The notes below the pieces were generated by a model. That model worked only from the letters and a program-made list of their open reading frames with translations, searched no databases and had not been told where the DNA came from. Below, piece by piece: positions 1-11,752 of a DNA stretch of 64,000 nucleotides. The stretch comes from Omphalotus guepiniiformis. Lineage: Eukaryota; Basidiomycota; Agaricomycetes; Agaricales; Omphalotaceae. The translations under genes and the position numbers were made by a program. The stretch covers positions 186,001 through 250,000 of the forward strand of contig JAQOOI010000058.1 in assembly GCA_028554645.1 (NCBI GenBank), read 5' to 3'. Numbering within the stretch: position 1 is the stretch's first letter; every line of letters begins with the position of its first letter.

Positions 1-1860
1 CATCAGTCTCGTTTTCCGATGGATTCCTCTTTAGCCACATCCTTCTGAATTGTTGCGCTGCACTCAAGCTCTCGCTGAATCGAGTAAGGGTATGAAAAAG
101 TGCCACAATTTCGGACCTTCGCAGAGCAATATCAGTACGCGAATCCAGACCTGCAGTACTACAAAGTCATCAGTCAACATCTACTTAGCATCAAATTTGG
201 AACAGAATAGATATCCACCTGGAAGCATTGTCGTCCATCTCGAAAAGTATCTTCAAAGCAGTCGCAACACCTGTCGTCTGCACCTTACCCCAAAGGCGAC
301 ATTGGTCACAATCGATACAGTCCATTATCCGCGAGACGTTCCGGAAATGAGATTTGAATTCCTCTTTCAATGCCCTAGAGCAAACCTTGCTCAACATTGT
401 GTCACGCAGATGCAAAACCCAAATAAAAACACATGCCCTAGCATTGGCTCCACTGAACAACATGCTCTCGTCAAACTTGCCAGATTGTTCTGCAATACGA
501 AGCACACTCTCAAGTCTTTTGCTGTTCGCTTCCATCACATTCGCGTCGTGGTTCCCCGAACCCATGGTACCGAGGTGATAGTCGTACTGGTCAAGATGCC
601 GTCGAAGGCGGGCTACAGCCCTGAGTAATAGAACAGTGTTGAAGTAAATGTACTCTAGTCGTTCAGGATGCGAGGCAACGCGGGTAAGATAGCATTGTAA
701 ACTCGGACCCTAAAAAATTCAAGGTAAGAGATCATCACGACGTTCATATTTATTTCCTGGATGAGACTTACCCATTCGCCAGTAGTCTGATTAAGATAAT
801 CGAGACAGATATGGGTTGAAATCGACGCATGAAGTCCTGCAATGACTATGATTAATTTGGTCCTCTGACACGTTGAAACAGAGAAAGATCAACTTGCCAG
901 AAATCAGTTTTCGGTAGACTTTTGCTTCCAAGCATACACCCTCTGAAGTTTCCGCATGCGAAGTTAGCGCATCGGAAGCAGACGTGGATTCGCCGCTGAA
1001 GCAATTGTCCTCATAAATTGATTTCCAGATCTGTCGTGCACCAGGGCCACTGTAGCCCGTATATCGTTCAGGTATGCTGGACAAATCGAAATATTCTGCT
1101 ACTATATGACATAACGTATTCCGTTCAGCCTCTGAATAGAGTTAGAATTGAAGCGTAACATACCTTTAGAATCTTCCAAGAAGCAGAAATCTGTATCTCG
1201 GTAGTAGCAACCTGCTAATTCGTCGTACTGAGAAAAGGATCGTTAAATGGATCCTAATGAGAGACGAGGAATTTACATTATGAGTTACAGAGTCGACTTT
1301 ACTCAAAACATTCGTCCTCCATTGTTCGGGTATCTCGCTCTAAGGAGAATCAATACAAAGAACGAAAAGACAAAATTACAGAGAAACGCACTTCGTCAAT
1401 AGCGCCTATAGAACAACTTGAACTAGTGCACATCGCATCTTCCTCCCAAAAGGGACATCCACGATACAAATCCAACTAAGAACAAAATCTTGAGTTTCAC
1501 AAAACCTCTTTCAACGCCAGACGCGAACTTGCAAATACTTGAAGAAGGGTATCTTGACAAGCTCTCGAAGATCTGTAAGGAGTCCTTCATTGATACTTTC
1601 TATGTTTTCGTAGTCACATGAAGTAGCGTCTATAGGACCAGTGTGCTAAAACTCGTTTGTTCAGACCAGACTACAGATAGATTTAGATTATCACTCACCT
1701 TCGGACATTCAAACTGCCCACTATTCAGAATTTGTTCTTCCGTTCTATCTCGCGGAGGCTCTTTAGTAGAGGTTTGTTGAAGAGAAGGGATATCAGAAGC
1801 CGATGCTATCCAAGACAACGAAGAATGAGCCAGGAGAGCAATCGCAAGAACTTGCTTCAT
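1..1860 (-). CDS. ERO1: Endoplasmic reticulum oxidoreductin 1, 3' end cut by window edge
   Basis: ERO1 is the FAD-dependent ER oxidase that reoxidises protein disulfide isomerase and passes electrons to oxygen. Start at 1860: MKQVLAIALLAHSSLSW is a signal peptide, followed by a Ser/Thr-rich stretch. Successive exons encode LDLYRGCPFWEEDAMC with the CTSSSC (C-x4-C) shuttle pair near 1410-1480, ERYTGYSGPGARQIWKSIY near 1000-1080, and the MDCIDCDQCRLWGK active-site region (C-x2-C-x2-C) near 290-328, followed by TTGVATALKILFE. A last visible exon encodes RRSEIVALFHTL and runs off base 1 after MWLKRNPSENETD, so the C-terminus is missing. At least six short GT-AG introns are needed. The family motifs make the identity secure; exact internal exon borders are approximate. 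Confidence 0.93.
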
Positions 1861-4515
1861 TCGAAAGGCGAGCAAGAAGTTGTTTGTAGATGAGGTTGAT
1901 ACAGGAATACACGGAACTTCAAGCCGGCCACGTATGAGCTCTACGCCACCCTTGGCTGAGGTCGTGTCCTTGACGGTCCAGGTCACATTCCAGAATCAGA
2001 TCTCCGCAACTTGAATTGCATCGCCTTTGAAAACTTGTAGGTGTTCGACGTGGTCGAATCTATCAATTGTAAAGGTGCATTGTATGCCAATTAGGTCGCT
2101 ATGTATAGTCCGGTCACAAGGTAAGCTGCAGTTGAGCTGCACATAACTTTTGACGCGTGCGGCTGTGGGCGTTTTGCTTGGCCGCGTTCTCATCGGCACG
2201 TACGCTCATCACGATTGCCTGAATTTCTCAACTTCACAATGGATGTATTTCAGTGTATGATAACGTTTGGAAGCTTAGGCGGACAGCTATTCGGCGAATG
2301 AGAGAGCTTACTCGTTCATCTGTCATGAAGGTGTGTTGTATCGTAAATAACCTGTTACTTTTGACCTCAATCAGTTTTCGTACTCGTGTAGCGTCTGCTT
2401 TCACTTGCGACACTTGGGTACTACATAGTGTAAATGAATGCACTTCCCATTTCAACTTCCTCGAGGCACACGACCAATATTACGGACTCAATGTTCACAG
2501 CTCTCTCTTCTATCTGACCTCCTTGCTGATGTTGTTTCGACATCAGGCATAATCCACGGGGCATCACACTGACACGGTTTACCCTAAGACAACTCCTAGA
2601 TTCAAGAGATTGAATGGCACCGTTATTCCCATCATATGACAGACACCCTTCGCCTCGCTCGCCTCCTCACAATCTCTGATCTGCGGTGATACGTCTGGGC
2701 AACTGGTGAACCAAACAAGTCCCAATGTTCTTCGGGTACATACTGCTTCGATTGCCTTGACGAAAAATTTATTAAGGCCTACATACGAGAGCGGAAAGTG
2801 GATTCGTCGCGCCAAGTCATGATTGTGGAGAGGTGATTGTGGAGAGGTTATAGAGAGGTTACCGGCATCCTCAGGGAAGAAACTCGGCCCTCGTCCTAAT
2901 GGGCAAGAAAAGTGTTTTGCTGCTTGCCTTGGATACTTCAGTTGCCGTCTTTGGCCCCTCTCACCGTCTTTGCTGGTGTCTCTGCTTCCCCACCTCTCTA
3001 CCTACTCGTGGCGCCGGTGCTGCGAATAGAAATGTATAGGGGACGATAACTGCGAAGAGCGTATCCCAGAAGCACAGATGTTTCTGCTAAGGAAATGCGA
3101 AGAGTCGCACGATGCGGTCAAAAGAGACCTCCGTCCCTATTTCTTTCACCAGCGGTTACTCGCACTCCGTGTCTCAAATTCTATTACCATCCTACTCCAT
3201 CCCGCGATATCACTTTTGGCGGAGTTTAGCAATGCAATCCTTTTCGGATATATCCAGCTCAAACACAGCCAGGACTCAGGAGCTCAACTCCCACCGATAA
3301 TCTGCTCTGGCAAGGCCGAGGCCCCACGTCAATCGCTGAGCGGTGAACGACGCTGATGTACTCGTCGTGACCATGGCAATCATGAGGGCACAGCGCAGCG
3401 CTGAGAGCACATCGTTGCTCTCGTGATTAGTGGATGGTGGTGGATCCGGTGCACTCAACCAGCGTCTTGCTTTCGGTGGTATTGAGTCCCTTCAGTATGA
3501 TGAAAGCACATTCATTCCGGACCTCGGTCAGAGACGCAGCGGGAAGTACTACTTAGTAGAGGGAAGTAGATCGAGACTCAGCATCACCTCGATTGCAACC
3601 GTTCTATTTTCGAGACGCATGCACAGTGTATGGTTATTAGCGCTCAGCGGGGAAACCTACCAAGGCTTTGACTGGTCTTAAGTCGAAGTTACTGTCCTTC
3701 TGCTTATCTAACTGACATCAAGTTACCCTGTTGTTCCCGTCTTCATGTCACCGAGGCTTAAGGTCGGCTTTGAATGAGTGCCGTTGGTGACCATTTCTGC
3801 GTCAGAAGGTAAATTCATACTTGCTTAAGTATTCTAGCATTCATCAGTTTCCGGCCAACTTTATCCTTCCAGCGCCCGGTGTCTGCGTTTAAATAATTTA
3901 GACTATGTATAGCAAGCGCGCAGTTATTTAAATCTCAGGTAGTTTTGCGTCGGTAATCCTATGCCTTGATGTGGCCTGCGAACCGCAGCGATAACTCCCA
4001 GGTCTCAAGAGAGATGAGTTGTTGACATAGCGGTATGCACCAGAGTGAGTGTCTGAAGATAGCCATTTAATTGTGTAAGTACGTAGCTCGATTCTCCGGG
4101 ACTCTCGAGTCCCACCAACGCCATAACAACGTGTTAAGAAAAAGCCAAATGGAGAGAGAGAAGGTTGATTCGCTGCGGTAGATACGACACGTCGGTTAAT
4201 GTTGATGCTGCCTCGCTGCTGCCATGCCGTATGTATATATAGAGAAACCCCTGAGCAAATTATGTTCCTTCATTGCGACTTTCGTCAGCATCAAGCAGTC
4301 TGCGTCTGACCTCAACTTTCAAGTGTAAGCTATATCCACATATCCACAGGTGTTTTTTTCTAGCTGTACTAAACTATCACTATTATATTATTATAGCTTT
4401 TTTCAAGCAAGACTCGGAGGAAGTGCGCAGCGCTGCTGGTTCGACTTTGTTGGCGTCTTTGGCGATTTGGAATAATTTGTCTCTCCTTCAACCCCCCTCA
4501 CTCTTTCAACCAGAT
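1861..4515. other. Intergenic stretch between divergent ERO1 and ferric reductase
   Basis: About 2.6 kb without a recognisable gene. Short open frames occur on both strands (for example minus 1996-2199 and 2579-2815, plus 3430-3681), but none carries a known motif or forms a convincing spliced model. The right end holds the ferric reductase promoter and 5' leader: a TATA box at 4234-4241 and a probable leader intron from about 4325 (GTAAGC donor) to about 4397 (TTATAG acceptor). Confidence 0.5.
4234..4241 (+). promoter_or_regulatory. TATA box of the ferric reductase gene
   Basis: TATATATA lies on the plus strand 275 nt before the chosen ATG, just ahead of a pyrimidine-rich leader containing a probable 5'-UTR intron. 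Position and spacing fit a core promoter; no clear iron-type WGATAA cluster was seen next to it. Confidence 0.5.
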
Positions 4516-6682
4516 ATGAATCCATCGTCCGCAACCCCTTCTATCACAACCCGCGATGTTCAAGCTCGCGCTACTCCAGTAGTAGACCCCGGCTTGCTCA
4601 TGTACCACATCGACCTCGTTCTTTTGGCCTTATTCGGAGTAGTCGTCCTCTTCAGAATCCGGAGACCTCTTGCTCGCTTATGGAGTACATCCGAATGGAC
4701 GACGGGCCACCTACTTCATCACGTTCCAACTTCAAGACGTTCCAGAAGAAAATTGCAGTTCAACTCCGACAATGGTCCAAATCATCACGATCTCGCCACT
4801 GAGGACACTCACTGGCATCATCCCGTGCAACGTATCAACGAGAAAGGTGCACAGGTAGAACCTTGTTACCCGCCTCACGTCGTTTCGTGTCCCAGGCTCT
4901 TACGACCCCTACTCACCTTCCTTCATGGTCGCCTAGTCTCAGGCGTCTCGAGACTCGATATCCTCATAATGGGGATCTACCTTGTGGTGTTGATGTATCC
5001 AACGTTTTACCAAACAAACGTGTTCACTGACCCTCTGCGGTACGGCTGGATCGCACTATCACAGCTTCCCTTGGTATTTGCTTTCGCTACGAAAAACAAT
5101 GTTCTTGGCCTTCTGCTTGGAGCCGGCTACGAGAAGGTACCGCAGTTCATACACCAAGTTGATGTCATTCTGAAAATCCCATCCAGTTGAATTTTATGCA
5201 TCGGTTCATTGGCCGTGTCGTCGTTTTAGCGGTCAATGTCCACAGTCTAGGTTACAGTAAGTCGTCTTTCGTCCGAAGACTGGTGTTTGGTCCCTGAATT
5301 TGTGGATTTTAGTCTACAAATGGAGTTTACAAGGCGACTTCACGAAGAACATCGCAAACCCGACGTTCTACTGGGGTTTAATCGCAACCGTATGCGTAGA
5401 CTGCCTGTTTTTCTTCTCTACAAAGTTCTGGAGGACAATAGCATATAACCTCTTCCTCACAACCCATATTACGAGCTTTATTCTATTACTCCCCGCGGTT
5501 TGTGCCTATTCTCTATCAAACCTCTTTCTTCAATACTCATCTATTCACAGGTTTGTGTTCATACCGGTACCAAGACCACACTCCCATACGTTTACGCCTG
5601 TTTGGCCCTTTACCTCGCCGATATGCTCCACCGTTTGATCAAGACGAAACTCACCACCGCCACTCTTCTTCCGCTACCTGAACTTGGCGTTACCCGCGTA
5701 AAGATACCTGGAATTAACGCAGGGTGGCGTGCAGGCCAGCACGTCCGCCTGCGCGTGCTCTCTTCGGGGATGGGATTTCTAGGCTGGTCTGAAGTTCATC
5801 CATTCACGATCGCTTCTGTCACCGAAGGAGAGGAAGGTCTTGTCCTCTTATGTAAGAAGGCAGGAGATTGGACGAACAACCTGTTCGACTTGGCCAAGTT
5901 GGGTGGGTATGAGGGCAGTGGTGAAGGCAGGAAAGTAAAGGTTTGGGTAGAAGGCCCTTATGGTAGGAAAATTCATCTGGTTTTTATTCAAATTCCCAAT
6001 CTCATACCTTCACCCGTTCTTCACTAGGCGGACCAGGCCATCGGATATTCGCCAGTTATTCCGCCGCCGTGTTCGTCGCTGGTGGTAGCGGAATCACGTT
6101 TGCTCTATCCTCGATCCAAGAGCTCATCCGGCAAGATCTGGAAGGCCGCAGTCGTGTCAAAGTGATACAACTCGTCTGGAGTATACAAGATCCATGTACG
6201 CGGATTAACTTCCTCTAATCACTTTCTGTCGTTAATCTCGAATCATTTCAGCATCCCTGGTACCTTTGCTTCCACTGTTAACCTCCATGGTACAACAGAG
6301 TGTCTTCACACCACTGCGAATCTCGGTTTTCTACACCAGCGCGCCTATCGGAAAGTTCCCTTTTTCAGACGACTTTTTCCGCTCAACTGCACTCACGCTG
6401 TCTCCTGGCCGTCCCAAAATTTCAAAGATTCTCGAAGCGGCTATCAGTAAAGCAGTTAGCTTGGGATCGGGCGTCAAGGACCATGAGAAGATAAATGGAA
6501 TGATAGTAGGCGTATGTGGGCCAGTCGGTATGGTCGACACTGTTTTCGAGGAAGTAGGCAAGGTAGATTCGGTCAGGAGAGACCAAGTCAATGGTGTAGA
6601 AGTTCATGAAGAGTGAGTGGTATACTCGATTCCGTGGTGATGTAGCATTGACACACCCCCGAACAGAACATTTGGATGGTAA
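4516..6682 (+). CDS. Ferric/cupric-chelate reductase (FRE family), seven exons
   Basis: Plasma-membrane flavocytochrome that moves electrons from NADPH through FAD and haem to extracellular Fe(III) or Cu(II). Exons: 4516-5136, 5187-5256, 5313-5497, 5551-5962, 6028-6195, 6252-6612, 6667-6682 (610 residues, all GT-AG). The N-terminal half has several hydrophobic helices; probable haem ligands lie in HRFIGRVVVLAVNVHSLGY and FLTTHITSF. HPFTIASV is the FAD-binding signature, VEGPYGGPGH and VFVAGGSGITFALS form the NADPH-binding part, and the family-typical C-terminus VHEETFGW is recovered only by splicing a 16-nt last exon. The ATG at 4516 was chosen over the in-frame ATG at 4273 because the latter falls in an apparent leader with an intron. 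Whether it prefers iron or copper cannot be told. Confidence 0.93.
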
Positions 6683-7165
6683 TCCATCTTTTAGTCTATA
6701 ACTCTATTTCATTTATTTGTCTTCAAGACCCGCCAGCGTGTAGCCTGAGCTCGGTCACTTTTTTGTTATTGCATTATTTACCACACTCGACGTGTATCTT
6801 TTCTGGAGCTGACGCGACGCGGGCTGAAACGCGTCAAGACTTTTGCCCAGAGTCATATTGACTATGATCCAGTCATTACAGCTATCCCGAATACTTTAGA
6901 TCATGATGAGAATGTATATAGACAGGTCGTATACATACAATGACAAGTCCTTTGCTATAGACTGGCCTTGAAACGATCCACATCAAATAATTAGACGACG
7001 ATGTACAAGTAAAAAGCCACAGCAGATAGAACAGGTGTGATGATAAGTATATACATTACAAGTTAGAGAGTGGTTGAATAACTGAGGAAAGAAATAAAAT
7101 GCACAACACACAACCTCGGTCCACATTCTTCAATTCGTCCAAAAGAGATCCTTCCAAGATACATC
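6683..7165. other. Convergent 3' region between ferric reductase and CPSF6-like gene
   Basis: About 480 bp of AT-rich sequence that must hold both 3' UTRs. No gene, repeat or RNA feature seen. Confidence 0.5.
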
Positions 7166-8627
7166 TCAGCCGCTGTTTTCATCCGTCCTAAATCTTTTTC
7201 TCGGTTGGCCGCCGCCGCCTTGCATGAACGCTGGGTTGAAATGACCTTGGCCTCTTCCACCGGCCATACCCATCATATTATTAGGCGTCATACCCATACC
7301 TAAAACAACAAAGCCCCATAGAAATACAGAGCCCAATAGTAAGCACAACATGCGAAACACGTATTCTAAACGAAGGAAAACTAAAAACTCGTACCCATAC
7401 CCATCATGCCGCCACCACGGCCACCCATCATCCCTCCTCTGGGTCCTTGAGGCACCATGCCTCCACCCCGACTGAATGCAGGACCGCCCATGAAGCCGCC
7501 CATACCCATGTTACCCATGCCCATACCGCCCATCATGTTGCCCATACCCATACCACCCATCATATTGCCCATCCCCAGATTACCCATTCCCATGTTCGGC
7601 ACACCCATGTTTGCATTATTCGCCAACATCCCGCCGCCCCCTCGCATACCACCGCGACCACCACGGAAGGTGCCGCTTCCGCGAGGATTGACGTTCTGAA
7701 CAGGGAGACTTTGTTGGTTTTGTTGTCGAGAGGGGGGTTCTACGCAACGTAGGTCAGCAAGAGGCTTGATTTGAAGACACAAGCCATACCTTTGGGGAGG
7801 GTACGGAAAGGATTGCCTTGGGCCGAGCCCGTCAGTGTGGCAGATGCCTTACGGTTTTGAAAGTCACTATAGCAAGATGTCAGTACCAGAATAGTGTATA
7901 GGGGCTAAATCACACACTTGTTGTCAAACCAATTTTTAATCATCAATGCATTTTCGGAGCTTCCGCATTCTATGTATGCAATTCTAGCAAAGGACGTTAA
8001 AACTAAGGAGACATATAATGACAACCCAATCGTACCCCTTGCTCTTCCCATTCACTTTGTGTTCAGAAAAGGTGATGTCCTTATGGTCAAGATTGATGCC
8101 GATATTGAGAGCAACTTGGCGGAGATCTTCATCTGTCGTCCACTGAATACACGACCATTTCAGAACAAATGTGCATATGGAACTAAGTAATAAGACAAAC
8201 AGACCCATTGTAGATCACCAATATACAAAGCATCAGAACCCGTTCCACCGTCCGTAACTTGCCCATTCACTATGCCGTTCATCTGCTGAATATTGGCGTT
8301 CATTGGGTCCTACGCGTCCATCATCAAGATTGTGGAGGTAAAGCAGGAATAGGACACTCACGGCTGTATTGTCGGGATAGTCTTCTACCTCTTTTGAGTC
8401 CTCTCTCTCGCGCTTCTGACCGACAGTGGGTTCCGTCCTTGAAACCTCAGTGGGCACTGGTTGAGGATCTTCCTCATAAGCAGTTTCATTCATCTTCGAA
8501 AAGTAGAAAGCACATCAGTGACCGCTCAAACTTCACAGAACTCACCCCAAACCGCGCATACACCTACCTCATTACTTGGCTGTTGTTGAACGTCTTCGCC
8601 GTAGATATCGAAATCGTCTTCAGGCAT
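7166..8627 (-). CDS. CPSF6-like RRM protein with Gly/Met-rich tail, eight exons
   Basis: RNA-binding protein resembling the cleavage factor Im subunit CPSF6, which acts in nuclear pre-mRNA 3'-end processing. Exons on the minus strand: 8627-8568, 8493-8362, 8309-8205, 8142-8036, 7983-7918, 7866-7790, 7739-7395, 7299-7166 (341 residues). The N-terminus is acidic ([16 protein letters not shown]). The RRM carries [18 protein letters not shown] (RNP2, CPSF6-type WWTTDEDL) and [16 protein letters not shown] (RNP1). After the RRM comes an RGG-like segment ([15 protein letters not shown]) and a run of [12 protein letters not shown] repeats at about 7400-7600. The C-terminus [13 protein letters not shown] is basic. 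Mirror frames over the repeat give long Pro/Ile and His/Thr shadow ORFs. A general RRM/RGG mRNP protein is the alternative. Confidence 0.88.
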
Positions 8628-9155
8628 GATCAATGAATATTGGCTGTGGTCAACTTAAAAGCTGAGCAATGTGGAAATGCGTTCGACGAAAATCTTTCCG
8701 AGGTTAAAATATAATTCTCTCTTGCTCTGCAAAAGGTCATGAAATCACAAGAAAGAGCGTTGTTTAGTATACGACAACAGGACAAACAATGACAGAAAAG
8801 GTAGCGAATAGAGGAAAACAACAAAGCGTCAGAATACAGGGTGACAGGCGCCCTACAGCCCGCTGGAGAAACAGTGTAGTAGAGCTTACATGCGATATTG
8901 ATACAGGAAAGTAGGCTTTATACAAGCGTTTTAGCGTCCTTCACGTCAGAAAGAATACAGAATGAGAGCAAACAGAATAACGATGATAGAGTTAGCAAAG
9001 CGGAGGAGAAGCGTCGTGGGTGGTAAAGAACAAGTTACGCGCCGCCCAAGGCGACCTCAATTTATATGATTTGTGTTTATGCTTATTTGACTAGCGCCAA
9101 AACATGAATCGGTCCGATCGGCGGTATATGGCGGTATTCTAGTTTTATACATGTT
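8628..9155. other. Gap upstream of the CPSF6-like gene
   Basis: About 530 bp holding the CPSF6-like promoter/5' UTR and the 3' UTR of the DENND6-like gene, both on the minus strand. No gene seen; a minus ORF at 8630-8824 has no recognisable content. Confidence 0.45.
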
Positions 9156-11347
9156 CTATGATACACGAGCTGCATTCTCTTTCAATACACCTTGTACAAT
9201 ACTCTCCTGCTGCGCCAACCAAAGCCCAAATGCTGGGGTCTTCAGCCATCTGTAGATGCGTGAAAGTGAGGAACCGATTACTTTCACCGCCGCAAATGAC
9301 CTACCTCTCATAAAATTCTTTCCGTTTACTTGTCGACCTGAAAGGTAGGGTCGACCCATGCGCCTTCAAAGACGCGAAAAAGTTTGACGAATTGAAAGGT
9401 TTCAATCGCAAGGCCCCGCCTTTCGTTTCCAGGTCTGCCATCTCAGATGGCGTGGGTATAAGTGAATTAAGGTATCTGGTGAGAGGGAGAAGAAGTTCGT
9501 TTGTCCGGGTGCAGAAATGTATACGAAGAAGAAGAGATGCATCAAGTCCTAGATCCGTATTCAGCAAATTTCAGCAGGAATAATCCAAAGAATGACTGAC
9601 TTTGTTGTTCTGTACCCCGACAAGCGCCCTCCAGCTGTTTGAGAAGCACATGATCTTTGGAGATGTACCTCTTATGTAGTTTAGTCTTCCACCCAGGTGG
9701 TGGTCCTGGCGCTGCAGAAGAAGTTGTCTTTGTTGCGGTATTGAGGCTGTTTTGCGACAAGTCAGAAACCAATGGGACTGCAAATCCCCAGACGACCTAC
9801 GGTATCTTCCGCCCAAGGCTAAGTATATGCGGCCAATGCGAGCATGAACGATCAAAGAAAGGGTTTGTCACACCAATTATGACACCAGATTTTGGCGGGA
9901 GTTTGTTAACCAGCGAGGAATGATCCTTATCGTGAATAGTGAAATACGGTCGAATGTCTCCAGCAAGAGGTATCTATGTGGGCTTAATTGAACATCGCAA
10001 TGCATTCAATAACAAGTTACTCTCACCGGTCGTAAGAGATCTCGAAACCACCATATCGCCTGGCTAGTCTGGGCTGGCGATGATCCAAATACGAGGATTG
10101 GTTCGCATAATACGACACATTCCCATATTGACCATAGATGCGATAAACATGCCTCGAACAGAAGAAGTGGCGGCGGAGTTAAAGGCGCAGTGGAAGCAAG
10201 GATCTAAAGACTGATGAGTGTTGAACACCAATATGGTCCAGAGAACTCACATGCAATTTGGGATCATATTTCTCTTTGATGTTGGAGGTATTGGTTAATT
10301 GTTGGGTATCTGTGGAATGCGGAAGTTCGACATGAAACACGGTTCCCAGAAATCCAAGTTCAAGGGTTGCTCCAGGCGTTGGGTCAGGCCATGTCGCAAT
10401 GTTATGACATGCGGCTTCAAGCATTGGTATTCCATGTGCTTGAAACAGCGGCCCAAATATTGACGAGACAGCAGTGAAAAGGGCGGGATACTGGTGATGA
10501 GTCAAGATTACAAGAGAACGCTAGTGAATCATGAGAAAAGAAACGGATGCCAAACTTTTTCAACACTCACTTGTTCGTAACCTCGCTTTGACTTTGTATC
10601 CCTTCTCTGCGTAAAATGCGAATATCCGTAAATGAACCCATCTCTGCTTGCCGGCCTCTTGACGCTTGCTACAGATATCTGATCTTCACGTATTCGAAAT
10701 GAATGGGTTTGAGAGCCTTGGTCAAACTGCAAAGAATCGGGGAATGCAGAGAACGCGCTGATTTATTTTGTCTCAGAGTCAGACCGAATAATACAAAGTT
10801 GAGGATACTCACACATTCTCTGACTCATTTGGGAACAGAACTAATGGAGGGAACACTCCATCAAGTACTGGTCCCTCATCCAGGTCAAAGTCAACTAGCG
10901 ACATAATTCAGGCAATGTAACTCAGCATTTACGGAGTGACACACCAATTGCAATCCCAAGTATCCAACGTCGGATTTTAGCGATTACTGACGACTCGACC
11001 TCCAACGTTTCAAGGTCATATTTCAGTATCCTGTTCTTGACCTCTATTTGAGGAACCCTTGGCAAAGTTCGGGACCTTGACAAAGGCCATGGCCTATCGA
11101 CCTTCAAAAGTTCTGGAGATGACGGCGAACTGAGCTGGCTAAGGCTAGTCTTTCGAGATAGATTTGGCGCTACTTGTGGTACATCGAAAGAACTAGGCGA
11201 CGTCCTGTGGCGTGCGGGGGTAATGCCAGAGGGAGAGGCGAATGTTGAAGAGGTTGTCGAAAGCACAGAGATTCCTGTCCGAAAATCTGCGAAATCAATC
11301 TCCACATCATCGAAGACATCGTCAAGCCTTAGATTTGGCTTTGGCAT
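9156..11347 (-). CDS. DENND6-like (FAM116) DENN-domain protein
   Basis: DENN proteins are Rab exchange factors; DENND6 acts in endosomal recycling in animals, and the fungal role is inferred. Start at 11347 (MPKPNLRLDDVFDDVEIDF), then a Ser/Pro-rich lead. The uDENN part shows AIVDFDLDEGPVLDGVFPPL, FSAFPDSLQFDQGSQ and DGFIYGYSHFTQRRDTKSKR. Next come ILTHHQYPALFTAVSSIFGP and EAACHNIATWPDPTPG, typical of DENND6. The core DENN part has FEACLSHLWSIWECVVLCEP and VFGSSPAQTSQAIWWFRDLL, then SGVIIGVTNPFFDRSCSHWP. The last exons give RSTSKRKEFYER joined to WLKTPAFGLWLAQQE, with the stop at 9156. About nine short introns are needed and some borders are approximate. No breaks seen. Confidence 0.88.
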
Positions 11348-11752
11348 CGCTATACGCTTCAGTTTCAAGAGTCAAGAGTGTTACACGGAAAAGTTTCACA
11401 AATTCAAGTTCAACTTTAAGTTGTCCATAACGACAAGTGGCCCGTGCGCTGCATGCAATACTTATATTGACCACGTGCAAGAGGTCTGTCGATTCACGTC
11501 TTTCCAGTATCCTGCCCGCTGCAAGCATTTAAATAAAAATAATAAACCAGTTATCAATTGCTCTGAAACCTGTTCCTAGAGTGTTGTTTTCCACAGGTCG
11601 TTATCAAGCGTAAAGTAATCGTAAAAAAGTCCACAATCTATGATGTATAAAGAATGAAATTCTGCCTTTAGGGATGTAAGAAATGGGTCCATCAGCTTGG
11701 CTCAAGAATCCAGGAACATCAAACCCACATACCATGAACGATCTTATGAAGC
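11348..11752. other. Gap between DENND6-like start and secreted protein end
   Basis: About 400 bp: DENND6-like 5' leader/promoter and the 3' UTR of the secreted Ser-rich protein. Plus-strand ORFs crossing 11223-11579 are mostly antisense shadows of the DENND6 first exon. Nothing else seen. Confidence 0.45.

Noticed and set aside
1996..2199. Minus ORF in frame with the ERO1 leader
   Set aside because: Ends at a TGA before the ERO1 start, has no motif, and ERO1 already has a good signal-peptide start at 1860.
4273..4515. Upstream in-frame ATG for the ferric reductase
   Set aside because: The stretch looks like a 5' UTR with its own intron (GTAAGC to TTATAG) just after the TATA box; no family similarity before 4516.
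7447..7752. His/Thr and Pro/Ile-rich plus-strand ORFs
   Set aside because: Antisense shadows of the GMGNMMGG repeat of the CPSF6-like gene.
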